The translations under genes were made by a program, and so were the position numbers. Under the pieces are notes generated by a model. It had not been told where the DNA came from. It searched no databases and was given only the letters and a program-made list of their open reading frames with translations. This document shows positions 1-10,400 of a DNA stretch of 64,000 bases, piece after piece; the first letter of the stretch is position 1; every line of letters starts with the position of its first letter. Where the stretch lies: NCBI RefSeq assembly GCF_003480915.1, contig NZ_QUKD01000007.1, forward strand, positions 186,001 through 250,000. Direction: 5' to 3'. The DNA comes from Parabacteroides sp. TM07-1AC. GTDB taxonomy: Bacteria; Bacteroidota; Bacteroidia; Bacteroidales; Tannerellaceae.

Positions 1-342
1 GCACGGGATAAGGAGGGACAGATCGCTCAATTATCCAATATAACTTCAACACTCGAGCGTTTGGTTGGAGAATCCGGTCGTTGGCAAAAATGGCTTCAGC
101 CCGAGGAAAAACTCTGCAGTTTTAAAGAGCTCCAAGCAGACCGCCGCGCGTGGATCATAAAAACCTGTTGTCGATATATCTGGCAACACCCTGAAGCCTT
201 TATGGCCCGTCAAATTCTTTTCGATAACTTGACACGTCTTGGCATGGACCCACATACGACCCTCTCCTGCCGTATTGAACATGATATGGATAAATATTTT
301 CAAGCTTTTAATTTGGTAAACCTAAATAACTCATTGTTATGA
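1..342 (+). CDS. C-terminal 113 residues of an unrecognised protein (5'-truncated by window edge)
   Basis: The frame is open from base 1 to a TGA that overlaps the next start as ATGA, so this is the tail of a longer gene. The visible part is soluble and rich in Trp, Arg and aromatic residues (for example CRYIWQHPEAF and AFNLVNL), with no signal or membrane segment. I do not recognise the family. The 4-bp overlap with the PfkB kinase, followed by an aldolase, implies co-translation with sugar-phosphate enzymes. A cytoplasmic isomerase or other partner in the same pathway is plausible but is inference from context only. Confidence 0.6.
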   Translation, partial: ARDKEGQIAQLSNITSTLERLVGESGRWQKWLQPEEKLCSFKELQADRRAWIIKTCCRYIWQHPEAFMARQILFDNLTRLGMDPHTTLSCRIEHDMDKYFQAFNLVNLNNSLL

Positions 343-1295
343 AAAAGTTTGATATAATAGCGATTGGTGAACTCAATGTAGATCTGATTCTAAATCATAT
401 CCAAAGCATGCCAGTTATTGGCAAAGAAATATTTGCAGACGATATGCTCCTTACGCTGGGCAGTTCCACTGCGATTTTTGCAGCCAATGCTGCTTCCCTA
501 GGCATGAAAGTAGCTTTTGTGGGAATGATCGGGAAAGATAACTTTGGCGAACTGGTAAAAACAAGCCTAGAAAAACGATCTGTCTCCACCCGTTATTTAA
601 TCGAAACAGACCAATACGCTACCGGAGCGACGATTGTCTTGGCGTACGCAGAAGACCGGGCCAATATTACCTATCAAGGTAGTATGGACACAATGGGATT
701 CAATGATATTGATCCATCGGTTTTCGAAATCACGAAACATATCCATATCTCATCGATATTTATTCAATCAGGGCTCAAACGCGATTTGCTTCGCATACTC
801 AAGCTAGCAAAAGAGCGCGGCATAACTGTTTCACTCGATACCCAATGGGACCCAATGGAAAAATGGGACCTTGATTACACTGAGATTTTGCCTTATGTTA
901 CACTTTTTATGCCAAATGAAACCGAATTGAAAGGTTTGGCTGGTACTTCAAACTTACATGAAGCAATCGAAAAGATCCGTCCATATATTGGAGAAGCCTG
1001 TATTGTAAAATGTGGTAGTCAAGGTTCCATTCTGTTCCAAAAAGAGGGAACAACCCTAGAAGCATCTTCTTTCCTCAATACAGAAGTGATAGATACGATC
1101 GGTGCCGGCGACAGTTTCAATGCAGGCTTTGTTTACAGTTATGTAAAAGGATATTCTCTGGCAGAATGTCAGCAGCTGGGAAATCTGACCGGAGCGATCA
1201 ATACAACCGCAGCCGGTGGCATTGGAGCCTTTACCGATAAAAATGAGATCGAAAAAAGAGCTTTGGAAATCTTCGGTCAAACCATTCAGTTATAA
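339..1295 (+). CDS. PfkB-family carbohydrate kinase
   Basis: A 318-residue cytoplasmic ribokinase/PfkB-fold sugar kinase that transfers ATP phosphate to a sugar or sugar phosphate. The N-terminus has the family start pattern (AIGELNVDLI), a Gly-rich stretch follows (residues 40-60), and signature 2 DTIGAGDSFNAGF lies at 252-264, with D258 the expected catalytic base and GAGD the anion hole. The start codon overlaps the previous stop (ATGA), and the aldolase follows 22 bases later. Kinase plus class II aldolase fits phosphorylation of a ketose phosphate followed by C3-C3 cleavage, as in tagatose or fructose pathways. The exact substrate cannot be read from the sequence. Confidence 0.9.
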   Translation: MKKFDIIAIGELNVDLILNHIQSMPVIGKEIFADDMLLTLGSSTAIFAANAASLGMKVAFVGMIGKDNFGELVKTSLEKRSVSTRYLIETDQYATGATIVLAYAEDRANITYQGSMDTMGFNDIDPSVFEITKHIHISSIFIQSGLKRDLLRILKLAKERGITVSLDTQWDPMEKWDLDYTEILPYVTLFMPNETELKGLAGTSNLHEAIEKIRPYIGEACIVKCGSQGSILFQKEGTTLEASSFLNTEVIDTIGAGDSFNAGFVYSYVKGYSLAECQQLGNLTGAINTTAAGGIGAFTDKNEIEKRALEIFGQTIQL

Positions 1296-1317
1296 CTTTT
1301 ATTTTCCACAAAGAAAC

Positions 1318-2142
1318 ATGAAAAGCAGCATACAGGAAACACTGAAAACATGCCGGCAAAACCGATCAGCTGTTTTGGCTACCAATTTCTATAATTACGA
1401 AACATTGTGGGCTATTCTGCAAGCGGCATCCCAAATGCAGTCGGTTGTTATTTTACAACTTACTAAAAGCTCGATCGACTACATGGGACTTGAGATGGCT
1501 GTTACGATGGGACGCCAGGGACTTGCCGATTTCGGTTTGCAAGGATGGTTACATTTGGACCATGCCAATTCCGTTCCCTTTATAAAAAGATGTCTTGATG
1601 CCGGATTCGATTCTGTGATGATCGATGCCAGTGAAAAAGATTTCGATGAAAATGTAGCCCTTACCAAGACTGTAGTGGCAATGGCCCAGCCGTATGGTGC
1701 AAATGTAGAGGCGGAACTGGGGTATATTGCTAAACTCGGGCAACCGCGACAAGGTGGCTTCACTATCCCCGAAGAGGCCCGGAAATTTGCAGCACTTACA
1801 AAAGTTGATGCACTGGCGATTGCGATTGGTTCAGCGCATGGATTTTATAAAGAAACACCACAGCTTGCAATCGACAGATTAGCCGAAATCCGTGAGGCGA
1901 CAGAAGTTCCACTTGTTTTACACGGAAGTTCCGGCATCCCTTCTGTACAGGTAAGAGAGGCTATTCGTCACGGAATATGCAAAGTAAACCTGGCTACCGA
2001 AATAAAAGACCTTTTCATGCAAGCACTCAAGCGAATTTTACCGGACAGTCAGGAAATAGATTTACGTAAAGTATTTCCTGCAGCAGTAGCACCGGTAGTC
2101 GAAATGTTGAAAAAGAAATACGAAATGGTAAACCTTCGATAA
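1318..2142 (+). CDS. Class II (zinc) ketose-bisphosphate aldolase, fructose/tagatose type
   Basis: A 274-residue class II aldolase, the GatY/KbaY/FbaA-type TIM barrel that splits a ketose 1,6-bisphosphate into two trioses. Metal and catalytic residues are visible: HLDHAN (D81, H82), EAELG (131-135), GSAHGFYK (H174) and LHGSSG (H202). The frame stays open further upstream, to 1216, but that part lies inside the kinase gene. The start at 1318 gives the normal family N-terminus (MKSSIQETLKTC) and normal length. It sits between the PfkB kinase and the amidohydrolases and is probably co-transcribed. Family assignment is firm; tagatose- versus fructose-bisphosphate specificity is not decided. Confidence 0.9.
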   Translation: MKSSIQETLKTCRQNRSAVLATNFYNYETLWAILQAASQMQSVVILQLTKSSIDYMGLEMAVTMGRQGLADFGLQGWLHLDHANSVPFIKRCLDAGFDSVMIDASEKDFDENVALTKTVVAMAQPYGANVEAELGYIAKLGQPRQGGFTIPEEARKFAALTKVDALAIAIGSAHGFYKETPQLAIDRLAEIREATEVPLVLHGSSGIPSVQVREAIRHGICKVNLATEIKDLFMQALKRILPDSQEIDLRKVFPAAVAPVVEMLKKKYEMVNLR

Positions 2143-2152
2143 TTAACAAGAA

Positions 2153-3259
2153 ATGAAATACAGATTTTTTATGAATAAAACTATTTGGATTTTTTACCTG
2201 CTGATTATAGTGCACCAGGGGGTAGTAAGGGCACAGAATGTGGAGAACCTGCTACTGAAAGATTACCGTCCGGTTTCTGCATTCCGCATACCACAGGTAG
2301 AAGTAAAGAGAGCCCGATATCCGGTGATAGATGCCCATTCGCATGATTATGCCAAGAGTAAGGAAGAGGTAGATGAATGGGTCAATACCATGGATTCGGT
2401 AGGCATCGCATTTACTCATATTATGAGTTGCAACTGGATAGGTGAACCGATCGATGTTTTTATGGAACGATATCGTGATTATCCGGATCGTTTCGGCTTT
2501 TGGTGTAGTTTAGATTATACAGGATTCGATGAGCCGGGTTGGGAAAAAAGAGCAATAGCTTCACTAGTACACTACCATAAACTAGGAGTGATCGGCGTAG
2601 GAGAAATGGGAGATAAAGGAGAGGGCGACCTTTATGGCTATCCTGTAGAAGGGCGAGGTATTCATATAGACCATCCACGATTGAAGCCATTGCTTGAAAA
2701 ATGCGCCAGCCTTGGTATGCCAGTCAATATTCATGTGGGCGAACCGATATGGATGTACCTGCCGATAGATGCAAACAACGACGGATTAATGAACTCTGCC
2801 AATTGGCGGATCGATACTACTAAAACAAATTGCTTGGGATATGACGGCTTAATGTTACATTTCGAAAATGCATTGAAAGCAAACCCGAAAACAACCTTTA
2901 TCGCCTGTCATTACCTGAATATGAATCATGATCTGCCACGTTTGGGACGACTACTCGACCAGTACCCCAATCTCTACCTCGATATTTCGGCCCGTGTATC
3001 GGAATCGGCAGCAACCCCTCGTGCCACGCGCGAATTCATTATCCGATATGCCGACCGCATTCTTTTCGGTACGGATAACGGCCGACGTGCACAGATGTAT
3101 CGATCAGTATTTCGAATACTGGAAAGTAACGACGAACATATCATCACTCCCGGCAACAGCCATTACTGGCCGTTGAGTGGTTTCGGGCTGCCCGACGATG
3201 TACTGAAGAAAATTTACAGAAGTAATGCTGAAAAACTTTTTAAAATTAAATCATTATGA
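2153..3259 (+). CDS. Secreted amidohydrolase-superfamily (Amidohydrolase_2-like) hydrolase, copy 1
   Basis: A 368-residue metal-dependent TIM-barrel hydrolase. An N-terminal hydrophobic signal (about residues 8-28, ending VVRAQ) indicates export to the periplasm; starts at 2153 and 2171 both keep it. Metal-site motifs are visible: VIDAHSHDY (H62, H64), GVGEMGDKGEGD, NIHVGEP, FIACHYLNMNHD and RILFGTDNG. Known Amidohydrolase_2 members include lactonases and decarboxylases, so a lactone or cyclic sugar-acid substrate is possible but unproven. The stop overlaps the start of a close paralogue (ATGA), so the two are translationally coupled. Confidence 0.85.
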   Translation: MKYRFFMNKTIWIFYLLIIVHQGVVRAQNVENLLLKDYRPVSAFRIPQVEVKRARYPVIDAHSHDYAKSKEEVDEWVNTMDSVGIAFTHIMSCNWIGEPIDVFMERYRDYPDRFGFWCSLDYTGFDEPGWEKRAIASLVHYHKLGVIGVGEMGDKGEGDLYGYPVEGRGIHIDHPRLKPLLEKCASLGMPVNIHVGEPIWMYLPIDANNDGLMNSANWRIDTTKTNCLGYDGLMLHFENALKANPKTTFIACHYLNMNHDLPRLGRLLDQYPNLYLDISARVSESAATPRATREFIIRYADRILFGTDNGRRAQMYRSVFRILESNDEHIITPGNSHYWPLSGFGLPDDVLKKIYRSNAEKLFKIKSL

Positions 3260-4344
3260 GAATGCTTTCAATTAAGTTATTTATCTGTGCCCTATTAGGG
3301 GGGTCCCTGAACCAAATATCGGGTCAGGATGTGGAACATTTGTTGTTGAAAGACTACAAACCGGTTTCCGTATTCAATATTCCTGCAACCTTTCCTCAAA
3401 AGGCCAAGTATCCAGTATTCGATGCGCATTCGCACAATTATGCGAAAGATAAAAAAGAAGTTGCGGAATGGGTAAAATCCATGGATGCTGCGGGAGTTCA
3501 AGTTACAAGTATCCTCAATAACAGCAAGGGGGAAGCATTCGAGGTATTGGTCGAAAAATATAGCGATTACAAAGATCGCTTTGCATTATGGTGCAGTTTC
3601 GATTATACAGGTTTTGATGAACCGGATTGGGAAAAAAGAGCTATACAAGCACTGGAAAGAAACCATCGTATGGGAGCTGTCGGAATCGGAGAAATGGGTG
3701 ACAAAGGTGATGGCGACCTTTATGCCTTTCCGACAAAAGGGAAGGGCGTTCATCTGGACCATCCGCGGCTGAAACCTTTGCTCGAAAAATGTGGAGAGCT
3801 CGGTATGCCAATCAGCATTCATATGGCTGATCCGATTTGGATGTACTTACCAATCGACAAAACGAATGACGGCTTAATGAACGCTTCACGGTGGAAAGTA
3901 GATACGACTCAGGTAGAATTAGGATACGAAGGACTGATGCAAAGTTTTGAACGTGCCGTAGCAGCAAATCCGAAAACGACTTTTATTGCCTGCCATTATC
4001 TCAATATGAGTCACGATCTGTCGCGCCTCAGTGCACTGCTCGATAAATATCCCAACCTGTATGTCGATCTAGCGGCCCGTGTATCGGAATCGGCAGCCAC
4101 TCCGCGAGCAACCCGCATATTTATCCTGAAATATGCCGACCGGATCCTGTTCGGTACCGACAACGGAATGAGCGTAAACATGTATCGCTCCGTCTATCGG
4201 ATACTGGAAACGGCTGATGAACACATCATCCGCCCTGGAAACAGCTATTACTGGCCTTTGAGTGGATTTTATCTGCCCGACGATGTCTTGAAAAAGATCT
4301 ATTGGGAGAATGCGGTTAAACTATTAAAACGAAAACAACAGTAA
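3256..4344 (+). CDS. Secreted amidohydrolase-superfamily hydrolase, copy 2 (tandem paralogue)
   Basis: A 362-residue exported paralogue of the preceding gene, alike over its whole length: both begin the mature region with a VE(N/H)LLLKDY segment and share VFDAHSHNY, GIGEMGDKGDGD, FIACHYLNMSHD and RILFGTDNG. The signal peptide is residues 1-23 (ALLGGSLNQISGQ). All metal-ligand motifs are kept, so it is probably active. Differences lie mainly around residues 85-100 and 185-200, which could set substrate preference. A start at 3262 (third codon) is also possible. The pair arose by tandem duplication. Confidence 0.85.
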   Translation: MRMLSIKLFICALLGGSLNQISGQDVEHLLLKDYKPVSVFNIPATFPQKAKYPVFDAHSHNYAKDKKEVAEWVKSMDAAGVQVTSILNNSKGEAFEVLVEKYSDYKDRFALWCSFDYTGFDEPDWEKRAIQALERNHRMGAVGIGEMGDKGDGDLYAFPTKGKGVHLDHPRLKPLLEKCGELGMPISIHMADPIWMYLPIDKTNDGLMNASRWKVDTTQVELGYEGLMQSFERAVAANPKTTFIACHYLNMSHDLSRLSALLDKYPNLYVDLAARVSESAATPRATRIFILKYADRILFGTDNGMSVNMYRSVYRILETADEHIIRPGNSYYWPLSGFYLPDDVLKKIYWENAVKLLKRKQQ

Positions 4345-4357
4345 GAGTTTTAATAAT

Positions 4358-5230
4358 ATGAAGAATCGTAAATGGTTGTTATTCATCTGTATCACAATGA
4401 TAACATGGGGTATCTGGGGAGCATTCAGCGAAATTCCTGAAAAAGTGGGATTTCCTGCCACTTTTACCTATATTGCCTGGGCTTTGGCCATGATCCCATG
4501 CGCCATTGGTGCCCTTTGTATAGCTAAATGGAAATTCGATTTTAATGCCCGGTCAATTCTACTCGGCTGTATGATCGGTTTCCTCGGTGCGGGTGGGCAA
4601 TTACTTCTTTTCGAGGCACTCCGTTTCGGCCCTGCTTATATTGTCTTTCCTTTTATATCCATGGCTCCTGTAGTGACGATCACGCTTTCGATGGTTTTCT
4701 TAAAAGAACGAGCGGGCCGTATACAATTATTCGGTATTGCAGCAGCACTCTGTGCAATTCTTTTCCTTTCGTTGCAGGGTGAGAAGTCCGATAGTCACAT
4801 AACCGGTTATCTATGGCTGTTTTTTGCCTTATTGATCTTTATCATGTGGGGTATTCAGGGATTTACAATGAAATTCGCGAATAAGACCGAAATGCAGGCC
4901 GAAAGTATCTTCGTCTATATGGCCCTCACCGCTATATGCCTAATTCCTGTCGCTTATTATATGACCAATTGGCAAGCAGAAGGGATCAACCTCAGTTGGG
5001 AATGGGCGATAAAAAGTTTTTTAATCCAGTTACTCAATGCCATTGGTGCGTTAACACTAGTTTATGCTTATCGATATGGAAAAGCCATTCTAGTTTCTCC
5101 AATGGAAGGCTTGGCTCCTTTATTTACCATGGTATTGTCACTTATCATATATGCGGTGGTTCCGGATATCGTCACACAGATTGGCATGGGGCTAGCTGTT
5201 TTAGCGATGATTACTATGTCGATAGAATAA
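4358..5230 (+). CDS. EamA/DMT-superfamily inner-membrane transporter
   Basis: A 290-residue very hydrophobic protein with about ten predicted helices in two repeated halves (residues 1-140 and 150-290), typical of the drug/metabolite transporter superfamily. The first half has TWGIWGAFSEIP and the second WGIQGFTMKFANK, the repeated positions expected for EamA domains. It lies 13 bases after the second amidohydrolase on the same strand. It likely moves the product of the exported enzymes across the inner membrane toward the kinase and aldolase. Substrate and direction are inference from context. Confidence 0.85.
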   Translation: MKNRKWLLFICITMITWGIWGAFSEIPEKVGFPATFTYIAWALAMIPCAIGALCIAKWKFDFNARSILLGCMIGFLGAGGQLLLFEALRFGPAYIVFPFISMAPVVTITLSMVFLKERAGRIQLFGIAAALCAILFLSLQGEKSDSHITGYLWLFFALLIFIMWGIQGFTMKFANKTEMQAESIFVYMALTAICLIPVAYYMTNWQAEGINLSWEWAIKSFLIQLLNAIGALTLVYAYRYGKAILVSPMEGLAPLFTMVLSLIIYAVVPDIVTQIGMGLAVLAMITMSIE

Positions 5231-5306
5231 AGCGCTTTTTAGTCCTCCGGTGATGTATTTAAGAGAACAAACAGAGATAAAGCAAACAAATTAAAAAGAA
5301 TAAATC

Positions 5307-7337
5307 ATGAAAGAACAACGAAGCATTATATCGCTTTTATTATTAATAGTGCTATGTACAGGTTGTAGTAAAGGCGTAATAATAAAAAACGGCGACTTGC
5401 AACTGGAGATAGATGAGATGATGAGAGCCAGGTTAACATCTCTCAATAATTCGACCTCATCTTTTCATAATAAATTCATCGAATCAGATGCTTTAATAGC
5501 CGCAGAGTTTACAGCCTCACTCTTTAAATTAACAAATGTATCAGAATTTAAAGAAGGAAATACGTCCGGCTATTCATTAACAGGAACTTATAACAAAGAT
5601 GGCTTTTGTATCGAAAAACATCAAAAAATAACTATTCCGGAAAATTTAGAAAAAATACTCCTGATCGAAACCTATTACATAAACAGAGGGAGTAAAGATA
5701 TTACTGTAAATGGCTGGAAAATGAATGAATTACATATAGATGTAGCCGATACATCCGTTTGGTCATTCCAACCGACATCCACCAGTCGTCGAATGGATTG
5801 GATTCTAGAAGTAAAACCCGGATATTACAAAAAAAATTTCCTGGGAATGAACGATTCTGATTACGGAGGTGGTATACCAATGATCGATCTCTGGCGTCGT
5901 GATGGTGGTATCGTAACAGGATTGACTGAGAAAACATTGAAAATGATATCAATGCCTGTCCAATGGCTCACTCATGATAATCATGCATCTATTGCGTTAA
6001 CTTACGAATCAAAAGAAGGACGTGAAATACTTGCTACTGGTGATACCCTACAGACTTACAATTCATTTATCGGCATTCACACCGGAGATTTTTACGAACC
6101 TCTGGATCGTTTTTCCCGTTATATGGAAACTCAAGGCATAGTCTTTCCCAAGCCCGAACCTGAAGCTTATGAAGCAGTTTGGTGCGCATGGGGATATGAA
6201 CGCACATTTACTATTGAGGAAATAATCGGGACTCTTCCTAAAGTTAAGGAATTAGGATTCAAATGGGTTGATGTAGATGACGGATTTCAGATAGCAGAAG
6301 GAGACTGGGAAACAAATTCTCGTTTCCCAGGAGGTGACAAAGACATGCGTCGAATTACCGATGCAATACATCAGTATGGAATGAAAGCCAAATTATGGTG
6401 GGCTCCCTTAGCGGCAGACCCGGGAACAAAGGTTTTACAAGAAAACCCGGGAATAAAACTTAAAACCCAATGGGGATCTCCACAATATATCACATGGTGG
6501 GATAGTTATTATTTATCTCCTATTAATCCTATAACGGAGAAATATACAAACAATCTGTTAGAACGTTTTATTGTTACATGGAACTTTGACGGTCTTAAAC
6601 TCGATGGACAGCACATGAATTGTTGTTTACCGGATTACAATCGCACCAGCAAACTGGAATATCCGGAACAATCGTCTGAGCTAATGCCTACATATTTCCA
6701 AAACATTTACGAAAAAGCACGAGCATACAAACCCAATGCAGTCGTACAATTTTGTCCGTGTGGTTGTGCAATCAACTACTTTATGATTCCATTTATGAAT
6801 CAGGCAGTATCATCAGATCCTACATCCAGTTGGCAAATACGGCATAAAGCAAAGACCTATAGAGCGATTTCTGATAAACTGGCATACTATGCCGATCATG
6901 TCGAATTGAGTGACAATGGAGATGATTTTGGTACCCAGATCGGAATCGGAGGTGTTATCGGTTCAAAATTTACTTATCCCAAAGATAACCCCAATGTTCA
7001 TAAAAGTTACGTTCTGACACCAGAAAAAGAAAAGTTTTACAAAAAATGGGTAAGTATTTATAATGACAAAATGATCTCTACAGGAAACTATATCAACCTG
7101 TATGATATTGCATATGATAAGCCGGAAACCCATGTAATTAATAAAGATGGGAAAATGTATTACGCATTTTATGCCGATCAATGGAATGGCGAGCCTATCG
7201 AATTACGTGGTTTGGAAAAACGTAAATATACCGTTTGCGAATATACTTCCGATGAAAAGAAAACTTACGAAATTGACGGAGAAAATCCTGTGATAACCCC
7301 CAATTTCACTAGAAACTACCTGATAGAAGTATATTGA
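5307..7337 (+). CDS. GH36-like alpha-galactosidase lipoprotein
   Basis: A 676-residue exported lipoprotein (lipobox LCTGC, C20). Residues 30-280 form a beta-sandwich-like N-terminal region. The (beta/alpha)8 catalytic domain begins near AVWCAWGYERTF (290-301) and includes WVDVDDGFQ. D433 in GLKLDGQH matches the position of the GH27/GH36 nucleophile and D504 in VSSDPTSSWQ that of the acid/base; both assignments are by motif analogy. A C-terminal beta region (about 610-676) follows. It is encoded just before SusC/SusD, so it probably trims an alpha-galactoside or related glycan at the cell surface or in the periplasm. Exact linkage specificity is not established. Confidence 0.8.
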   Translation: MKEQRSIISLLLLIVLCTGCSKGVIIKNGDLQLEIDEMMRARLTSLNNSTSSFHNKFIESDALIAAEFTASLFKLTNVSEFKEGNTSGYSLTGTYNKDGFCIEKHQKITIPENLEKILLIETYYINRGSKDITVNGWKMNELHIDVADTSVWSFQPTSTSRRMDWILEVKPGYYKKNFLGMNDSDYGGGIPMIDLWRRDGGIVTGLTEKTLKMISMPVQWLTHDNHASIALTYESKEGREILATGDTLQTYNSFIGIHTGDFYEPLDRFSRYMETQGIVFPKPEPEAYEAVWCAWGYERTFTIEEIIGTLPKVKELGFKWVDVDDGFQIAEGDWETNSRFPGGDKDMRRITDAIHQYGMKAKLWWAPLAADPGTKVLQENPGIKLKTQWGSPQYITWWDSYYLSPINPITEKYTNNLLERFIVTWNFDGLKLDGQHMNCCLPDYNRTSKLEYPEQSSELMPTYFQNIYEKARAYKPNAVVQFCPCGCAINYFMIPFMNQAVSSDPTSSWQIRHKAKTYRAISDKLAYYADHVELSDNGDDFGTQIGIGGVIGSKFTYPKDNPNVHKSYVLTPEKEKFYKKWVSIYNDKMISTGNYINLYDIAYDKPETHVINKDGKMYYAFYADQWNGEPIELRGLEKRKYTVCEYTSDEKKTYEIDGENPVITPNFTRNYLIEVY

Positions 7338-7410
7338 TACAATACATCCTTATCATAAAATCCGAGAATCAATTATTTACTTTATTTATAAACCATCTAA
7401 ATTTAATACC

Positions 7411-10400
7411 ATGGATCTACAATTATTCAGAAAAGTGCATTTAATTTGTATAGGAATTCTTGTCCTTACAATCGGAACTGCATTTGCCCAGAAAACTGTA
7501 ACAGGAAAGGTAACTTCGTCCGATGGAAACGAAACCTTACCCGGAGTTAATATTTTAATTAAAGGAACCTCTTCTGGAACAGTTACAGATATTGACGGAG
7601 GATACACACTCAGTGATGTACCTTCTGATGCGACATTAGTCTTTTCATATGTCGGATACACTACAGTCGAAGAAATCGTAGGAGACAGGACTACAATCGA
7701 TGTAGTCATGGGGTCCAGTGAAGTTCTGGATGAAGTTGTCGTTATCGGATATACAAGCGTAAGAAAGGCTATAATGACAAGTTCGGCAACCACATTGAAC
7801 AGCGAAGCCATAACTGACAACGTTACATCAGACTTCGGCTCAATGCTTCAAGGCAAAGTCTCAGGATTGATGGTAACCAACAGCAGTGGTGCCCCTGGTT
7901 CGGAGGCCAATTTAGTTATTCGCGGTGTGGGAACTATTACCGCGGGGAAAAGTCCCTTATTCGTAGTCGACGGTATCCCGGGGGGTACCTACGATCCCAA
8001 CGACGTAGAAACAGTAACAGTCTTAAAAGATGTCGGTTCTACTGCCATCTATGGAGCAGAAGGAGCAAACGGTGTTATCGTAATTACGACCAAACAAGGA
8101 AAACGGAATCAGACACCCAAAATAACAGTAAGAGTGAATGCTGCCCTTACTCAAGCTCTTTTCGGCAGATTCAAGCCCATGGATGGAGAAGAACTCTACA
8201 ATCTATGGGAATCATGGGGGATACCTAATTTCGAAGCAGACTTTCCACAAACTCTCAAACAACGGAATTATGATTGGTTAGGTAACACATTCAAAACAGG
8301 TAATGCCCAGGATTACTATGCCTCAGTTACAGGTGGAACAAAAAACACCTCGTATATGGTCAGTCTCAATCATTACAATCAAAAAGGGACAATGCCCGGT
8401 ACATCCTATAAACGAAGCAACATACGTTTAAATTTCAACGCACAACTTTCCAGTACTCTTGATCTAAGCGTTCGCATGAACATGCGTGAAAACAAAAAAA
8501 ACAACCTTTGGTCAAACACATTCAGTGAAATGGCTTATCGCGGTATTCCCTGGGATAACCCATTTGACGAAAACGGCGATCCTGTCAATATTGCAGGGAT
8601 ACCGACAGCAGACCAAAGATGGTTTTATGCGAACCGCCAGAATCCCTGGCATGGTTATCAATATAATTATAACAAGGAAGGCGGCACGCGTATGAACCTT
8701 GATCTTGTGCTTAATTGGCATATTTTCCCATGGTTAACAGCGACCAATACCGTACGTTTAGAACGGGCACAACGTTGGGAAAAAGTTTATTATGATTCAC
8801 GAGATGCCAGCCAGACTTGGAACGGTATCACTCAAGGAAGTCACATAGAAGATAACTCCTCCTATCCGCTAGGTGGTTATAAAAACACAACGCTCCTCAA
8901 AGCTTCACATCGCATAGGAAACCATGATTTGGGAGGTCTTGTAGGATATGAGTTCAGTGAAGACAAAGGGGATTATAGATTTGGAGCAACTGCCGATCAA
9001 CAACCAATAGGAATGGAAATTGTATCTGCTGGTGCGGCAACCACTATGCGTGCAACAGGAGGTTATGCAACTCCGAGAGCAACCTGGTCTGCCTTTGCAC
9101 AGTTAAACTACTCTTATTCCGACAAATACATCGCAACAGCATCATTTCGTGCAGATGCAAGCAGTCGTTTTGCCCCCAATAATCGTGTCGGTTTCTTTCC
9201 ATCCATGAGTGTCGGATGGCTAGCCTCCAACGAAAAATTTCTAAAAGGGAACAAAATTTTGACATTCCTCAAAATTCGCGGAAGTTTTGGTTTAACAGGT
9301 AATGCCGATATTGGTGATTTTGCCTATATGGACGCTTACACATTTTCAGGTGTTACTTATCTAGGTAATCCGGGAGCTCAACCCTTGAGCCTTGCAAACC
9401 CAGACCTTGGATGGGAAAAATGTTTAATGACATCAGGAGGTATAGATTTTAAACTTTTCAACTGGCTTGAAGGTAGCATCGATCTTTACAGAAACCTCAA
9501 TTCGGATCTTCTGTTTAGTGCTCCAGAAGCTCCCAGCACTGGTTTTTACAGCTACTTAAGAAATATAGGAAAGATCTGCAACAAGGGTATTGAAGTTCAA
9601 TTAACCAGCACAAATATTGAAAATAAAAACCTAAAGTGGACAAGCTCATTCAATATCGGGTTCAATAAAAACCGAGTGGAAAAATTACCCGGAGGTGAAC
9701 CAGGAAAACCCGGTACACCTATCATGGTCGGTGCGGCAGACGCTGCACGGCAACGATTGGAAGAAGGACACGAATTATATGGTTGGTATATGCCGGAATG
9801 GCGTGGAGTAGACCCAGCTAACGGAGATCCCCTTTGGACTGCAGAAGATGGAGGCGTGACCAATGACTATTCAAAAGCTAAAATTGATTGGCTGGGCTCT
9901 TCTCCTACTCCTAAATTTTCAGGAGGTTTACTAAATAACTTATCTTATAAAGGCTTCACTTTCGGTATGAACATTTTATTCGTATATGGAAATAAGATTT
10001 ATAACGGAGCACGCGCTTCCATGGATAACGACGGTCGTCAAGCCCAATATAATCAGATGTCATTAGATAATGGTTTAGGATGGAGCAGATGGGAAAAAAC
10101 CGGAGATATTGCCACTCACCCGCTACCGGTTTATGGAGGTAACAAAAATTCCACAAACCCCTCATCCCGTTTCCTGGAAAATGGAAGTTATTTACGTATA
10201 CGTAACATCAATATTGGGTACAATATACCGGAAAAGGTATTAAGCAAGTTGTATATCAAAAATGCCAGAGTATTTCTCAGTGGTGATAATCTACTAACAT
10301 TCAGCAAATTCTCAGGTCCTGATCCGGAAACAGATCTTACAGCAAGTGGTATTTCCGATGTCGCAGGTTCTATTAACTATATATACCCGTCTAACCGTAC

